From a virus, in the IMG/VR virus record IMGVR_UViG_3300030101_004750, positions 1 to 32,377 of that record: a DNA stretch of 32,377 bases. One strand, 5' to 3'. Below, in pieces: positions 29,870 through 32,377 of the stretch (its first letter is position 1; each line of letters begins with the position of its first letter). The notes under the pieces are model-generated. The model saw only the letters and a list, made by a program, of their open reading frames with translations. It was not told the DNA's origin and made no database searches. Made by a program: the position numbers and the translations under genes.

Positions 29870-30373
29870 GTGTTAGATCCTGCCAGCATTGGACTAGCCA
29901 TAGCCGGAGTGAAAACCGCTACAGAGCTCGTGAAAAAAGGCATAGCGGCGGCGAAAGATGTTAACGAAGTTACCAAAGACTTAGGAAAATTATTTGACCA
30001 TACAGAAACACTATCGCAAGCAAAGAAAGAAGTAGGAAAGGGGAAGAAGGGTAAGTCGTTGTCGCAACAAGCAATGGACATAGTAACAGCGGAGAGAAAT
30101 GCTAAACAGGCACTAGCAGACATAAAACAAAAGTTGTTATGGGGGCCATACCCAGATGGAGGTCAGATTTGGAAGGATTTTCTACGCACCCGACAACAGA
30201 TGATTCGGGAGCAAAAACTAGCCAGAGAAAGAGAAATAGCATTAAGAAAGAAAAGAATTGATGACATTATTTATTGGGGGACTGTAGTAGTAATTTTAGG
30301 ATTTGGGGGATTTATGATCTGGCTCGTGATTGAGCTAATTCTGGACATGGGCAAAAAAGCAGGGAAGTGGTGA
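29870..30373 (+). CDS. Hypothetical protein with C-terminal membrane segment (167 aa)
   Basis: GTG start at 29870. The N-terminus is mildly hydrophobic (DPASIGLAIAGVKTATELVK), then charged helices (QKLLWGPYPDGGQIWKDFLR, IREQKLAREREIALRKKRID), then a membrane segment (IIYWGTVVVILGFGGFMIWL). Proteins of this design occur beside phage fibre and lysis genes; I cannot name a family. It ends one base into the next start codon (TGATG). Confidence 0.65.
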   Translation: MLDPASIGLAIAGVKTATELVKKGIAAAKDVNEVTKDLGKLFDHTETLSQAKKEVGKGKKGKSLSQQAMDIVTAERNAKQALADIKQKLLWGPYPDGGQIWKDFLRTRQQMIREQKLAREREIALRKKRIDDIIYWGTVVVILGFGGFMIWLVIELILDMGKKAGKW

Positions 30374-30699
30374 TGCAAAAAAAGTTTGAAGCTGATACTA
30401 AATTCTCAAGTCACGATTTGGACAGAAATGGAGTAATCACGGAGGAGGAGCTACAGCGAGAAGAGCGCATTTTGCAAATTGAAAATGCCGATAAGATGGC
30501 TGACAGTCAGCGAAGGATGGCTTGGTTTGCACTAGCTGGAATGTTGCTTTACCCGTTTGCTGTAGTTTTTGCTATGTGGTTAGGGCTAGAGCAAGCAGCA
30601 ACAATACTAGGCGATATGGCAGCAACGTATTTTGTATCTGTTGCAGCTATCGTGGCGAGTTTTTATGCGAAGGAGGCGTATATAAAAAATGGAAATTAG
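30373..30699 (+). CDS. Membrane protein with EF-hand calcium-binding loop
   Basis: This 108-residue protein carries a complete canonical EF-hand loop, DLDRNGVITEEE: acidic/Asn residues at loop positions 1, 3, 5, Gly at 6, Ile at 8 and Glu at 12, all as the consensus requires. It is followed by a charged helix and two hydrophobic segments (WFALAGMLLYPFAVVFAMWL and ATYFVSVAAIVASFY). A strong ribosome site (AGGGAAG) sets the ATG at 30373. A calcium-responsive holin-like or lysis-control protein is a possible role, inferred from the location. Confidence 0.75.
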   Translation: MQKKFEADTKFSSHDLDRNGVITEEELQREERILQIENADKMADSQRRMAWFALAGMLLYPFAVVFAMWLGLEQAATILGDMAATYFVSVAAIVASFYAKEAYIKNGN

Positions 30700-30883
30700 G
30701 AGATTTGCTTCAGTTAAAAAAACAAAAAAAGGTGTGCCAGTAAAATATTTGGCTGGTGCTAAAAATCCCAAGAAAAAAGAAAAAGAGATTTTAGCGACAA
30801 GAAAAAAGTACAAGCAGGGTAAAAAAATTAACGTCAAGAAAGTGAGTGCATTTCGTGCCAAGCAAAATAAGTCAAGCGGATAA
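30689..30883 (+). CDS. Small lysine-rich protein (64 aa)
   Basis: The product is very basic (EIRRFASVKKTKKGVPVKYL, AGAKNPKKKEKEI, KKYKQGKKINVKKV). It overlaps the EF-hand gene's end by 11 bases. Such basic small proteins with the 'VPxKYLAGxKNPxxxxxEI' form are, to my recollection, common in aquatic phages; the role may be DNA or capsid binding, unknown. Confidence 0.65.
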   Translation: MEIRRFASVKKTKKGVPVKYLAGAKNPKKKEKEILATRKKYKQGKKINVKKVSAFRAKQNKSSG

Positions 30884-31085
30884 AACATTTTTACAAAACA
30901 AGGCTAAAGGTAGTCGATTTACCTACTCGCAACTAAAGAAAGTTTTGAATCGTGGCAAAGCTGCATATTTAAGTTCTGGCAGCAGAAACGTATCAATGAC
31001 AGCTTGGGCAAGAGGTAGAGTAAATAGTTTTGTGAGTGGCAAGGGTGGAGCAAGAAAAGCAGATAAAGATATATTGAAAGGTTAA
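30855..31085 (+). CDS. DUF5824-like small basic protein
   Basis: The product reads PSKISQADKTFLQNKAKGSR, FTYSQLKKVLNRGKAAYLSS, MTAWARGRVNSFVSGKGGAR. The 'QLxKVxxRGxxAYxSSxxR...WAxxRVNSFxxGKGGARKAD' pattern matches the one I recall for DUF5824, found in many phages. Start is a GTG at 30855 or 30846. It overlaps the previous basic gene by 29 bases. Confidence 0.68.
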   Translation: MPSKISQADKTFLQNKAKGSRFTYSQLKKVLNRGKAAYLSSGSRNVSMTAWARGRVNSFVSGKGGARKADKDILKG

Positions 31086-31086
31086 G

Positions 31087-31239
31087 ATGAAAAAACTTAC
31101 GCAGAGACAAATGGACACACTTAAAAGACATTCAGTGCATCACACAGCAAAGCATATGACGGAAATGCGTAAACTTATGAGGGGTGGCAAAACCTTCACT
31201 GAGAGTCATAAAATAGCCATGAAAAAAGTCGGTAAATAA
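31087..31239 (+). CDS. Small phage protein (50 aa)
   Basis: The product reads MKKLTQRQMDTLKRHSVHHT, AKHMTEMRKLMRGGKTFTES, HKIAMKKVGK: a short, positively charged, two-helix protein. The His-rich 'KxHSxHHxxKHMxxMxKLM' and 'FTExHKxAxKxVG' pattern is one I recall as widespread in aquatic phage genomes. It is too short for the usual gene-length cut-offs; a one-base overlap with the next gene (TAATG) supports it. Confidence 0.7.
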   Translation: MKKLTQRQMDTLKRHSVHHTAKHMTEMRKLMRGGKTFTESHKIAMKKVGK

Positions 31240-31496
31240 TGGCTGTTTACCAAGGAAAGAAAGTTGCACTAAATAAACCAAGACGCATTCGCAAAGGTGA
31301 AGTTAGTTATGGCAAAAAAAAATCTGTTGTGTTTGTGAACGACAATGGCAAGGTAAAGAGAGTAACTTTTGGCGATCCAAATATGCGGATTAAAAAAAAT
31401 CAGCCAGCCAATCGAACCAGTTTTAGGGCTAGACATAAATGCGATACAGCCAAAGATAAAACTACGGCAAGATACTGGTCATGTAAAGCGTGGTAA
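31239..31496 (+). CDS. Conserved small phage protein (85 aa)
   Basis: This basic protein has a beta-type first half (SVVFVNDNGKVKRVTFGDPN) and a C-terminus reading NRTSFRARHKCDTAKDK followed by TTARYWSCKAW. 'NMxIKKxxPxxRxSFRARHxCDxxxDKxxARYWSCKxW' is a recurring pattern I know from phages of marine bacteria. The two Cys may bind metal or be part of a virion or capsid component. The function is not known. Confidence 0.72.
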   Translation: MAVYQGKKVALNKPRRIRKGEVSYGKKKSVVFVNDNGKVKRVTFGDPNMRIKKNQPANRTSFRARHKCDTAKDKTTARYWSCKAW

Positions 31497-31670
31497 TTGG
31501 AATATTTAGTATATAAAGATTCTTTTGGCAGATATCACATTGTCAGTAGTCAAAGAAACTGGACGATTCCAAACCATGTCATTGTGCGAGAATTTGAAAA
31601 TATTGAGCAAGCAAAAAATTACGTTAGGAGTGAATTAAATGTGGTCAAGTTTAATAAACCCAATCGCTAG
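31497..31670 (+). CDS. Small hypothetical protein (57 aa, TTG start)
   Basis: The frame begins at TTG directly after the previous stop and encodes EYLVYKDSFGRYHIVSSQRN, WTIPNHVIVREFENIEQAKN and a short tail. It overlaps the holin gene by 32 bases. The sequence looks like a small alpha/beta domain. It fills the gap between two genes but its start is not strongly marked. Confidence 0.5.
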   Translation: MEYLVYKDSFGRYHIVSSQRNWTIPNHVIVREFENIEQAKNYVRSELNVVKFNKPNR

Positions 31671-32022
31671 TGTTGTTGGGAGTTTGATTGAATCCAAAGT
31701 TGAGAAGCAACGTGGAAAGACAAAAGTTGCTGTAGCTAAAGCAGAGGCAGAGGCAGAAGTTTATAAGCAAACTTCGTTGCAAGAAGGCAATTGGGACAAG
31801 ATTATGGCTCAAGGTAGCCAACAGTCATTTAAAGACGAATGGCTAACAATTTTGTTTTCACTTCCCCTGATACTTGCTTTCATTCCCGGTGCAGAAGGCA
31901 TAGTGCAGAATGGATTCGAGCAATTAGAGATAATGCCAACGTGGTATCAGTACAGCTTGGGAGTAATTGTGGCTGCTTCATTTGGGGTGAGAAGTGCAAC
32001 CAAATTCTTTGGAAAAAAATGA
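31639..32022 (+). CDS. 3TM-type holin
   Basis: This 127-residue protein has an N-terminal hydrophobic segment (SLINPIASVVGSLIESKV), a long Lys/Glu helical middle, then two membrane segments (WLTILFSLPLILAFIPG and YSLGVIVAASFGVRSAT). The three-segment plan with a charged linker is that of phage holins of the 3TMs family, which make the holes that release the endolysin. The Shine-Dalgarno TAGGAG at the start is strong. It overlaps the endolysin start by four bases (ATGA). Confidence 0.78.
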   Translation: MWSSLINPIASVVGSLIESKVEKQRGKTKVAVAKAEAEAEVYKQTSLQEGNWDKIMAQGSQQSFKDEWLTILFSLPLILAFIPGAEGIVQNGFEQLEIMPTWYQYSLGVIVAASFGVRSATKFFGKK

Positions 32023-32377
32023 GACTTACCAAAAACTTTAGTTTGGACGAGTTAACAGCGTCAGGAACAGCAGCAAGACTTGGCATCGATAACACACCTA
32101 ACGATCTTCAGCTGCAAAATCTGCGCCGATTGGCAGAACTCTTGCAACAAGTAAGAGATCATTTTCAAACGCCTATATTTATCAATTCTGGCTTCAGATC
32201 AAAAGCTACAAATCAGGCGGTCGGTTCAACTTCAAAAAACTCACAGCATTTATTCGGCTGTGCGGCAGATATCCGTATATCAGGTGTATCGCCAAAAGAG
32301 GGCGTTCAAAGGATTGTTGACGCCAAAATACCTTACGACCAAATTATCTGTGAGTTTGATAGCTGGATTCATATTTC
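32019..32377 (+). CDS. M15-family peptidase (endolysin), N-terminal part
   Basis: The start overlaps the holin stop by four bases. The protein begins MRLTKNFSLDELTASGTAAR and has FINSGFRSKATNQAVGSTSK, SQHLFGCAADIRISG, giving the metal-binding His and Asp of the peptidase M15 (D-Ala-D-Ala/L,D-carboxypeptidase-like) group; the third ligand is in the part at the left end of the window. It would cleave peptidoglycan peptides at lysis. With the left-end piece the protein has about 145 residues, usual for this small lysin group. No signal peptide, so it depends on the holin. Confidence 0.88.
   Translation, partial: MRLTKNFSLDELTASGTAARLGIDNTPNDLQLQNLRRLAELLQQVRDHFQTPIFINSGFRSKATNQAVGSTSKNSQHLFGCAADIRISGVSPKEGVQRIVDAKIPYDQIICEFDSWIHI
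32308..32377 (+). repeat. Terminal overlap with window start (circular join)
   Basis: Bases 32308-32377 match 1-70. They differ at 5/32312, 9/32316 and 17/32324 (all transitions); the last 53 bases are identical. The overlap lies within one gene and keeps its frame, so it marks circularity of the contig. The mismatches indicate strain variation in the source. Confidence 0.8.

Overview
This window looks like the whole genome of a small temperate podovirus-type phage (a short-tailed relative of P22/T7-like virions), opened inside a lysis gene. The first 70 bases match the last 70 except at three positions, and the reading frame of an M15 peptidase (endolysin) runs from the right end into the left end. 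The molecule is therefore most likely a circle or circularly permuted genome of about 32.3 kb. It is moderately AT-rich. Tightly packed small genes, a prim-pol/helicase without a DNA polymerase, no phage RNA polymerase, and several small proteins of types I associate with aquatic phage genomes suggest a phage of an aquatic proteobacterium. The host cannot be named from the sequence alone.

Layout. 1-149 is the end of the endolysin. 150-361 is a non-coding candidate attP with repeated CTTTCAAAA motifs. 362-1781 (minus strand) is the lysogeny block: tyrosine integrase and an XRE-type repressor. A divergent promoter/operator region (about 1782-1974) faces a rightward early operon at 1975-7004: Cro-like regulator, RuvC-like nuclease, DUF4224 protein, PD-(D/E)XK exonuclease, a possible ssDNA-binding protein, and a prim-pol/RepA-like helicase behind a strong terminator. 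7008-9844 is an accessory block with a DUF3310 protein and a striking modification locus: a Mom-family DNA-modification gene sits between the N-terminal and C-terminal stumps of a C5-cytosine methyltransferase. 9845-11738 is a regulatory region holding a MORN-repeat gene with its own palindrome, an excisionase-like HTH gene, a structured leader, an antiterminator-Q-like gene followed by a terminator, and a tiny AT-hook-like protein. 11739-12089 carries two perfect DnaA boxes, inverted repeats and G-runs, and is a candidate replication origin.

12090-27386 is the packaging and virion region: TerS, a hidden signal-peptide microprotein, TerL, portal, a protein with an ADP-ribosyltransferase-like C-terminus, a zinc-ribbon protein, a collar/fibre protein, tail adaptor, tail nozzle, three internal (ejection) proteins, then scaffold, major capsid protein and a probable decoration protein. 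Scaffold and capsid come after the tail and ejection genes, which is an unusual order. 27432-32377 holds a repeat-containing tail fibre, several small membrane proteins (one with a textbook EF-hand), a run of small basic proteins, a 3TM-type holin and the endolysin.

How it works together: the integrase and repressor keep the prophage. On induction the rightward early operon replicates DNA, probably with host polymerase and perhaps host DnaA. The Q-like protein would let transcription pass the terminator at 11554-11601 into the virion and lysis genes. The Mom-type enzyme would protect phage DNA from restriction. Function assignments rest on reading motifs by eye; no database search was run.
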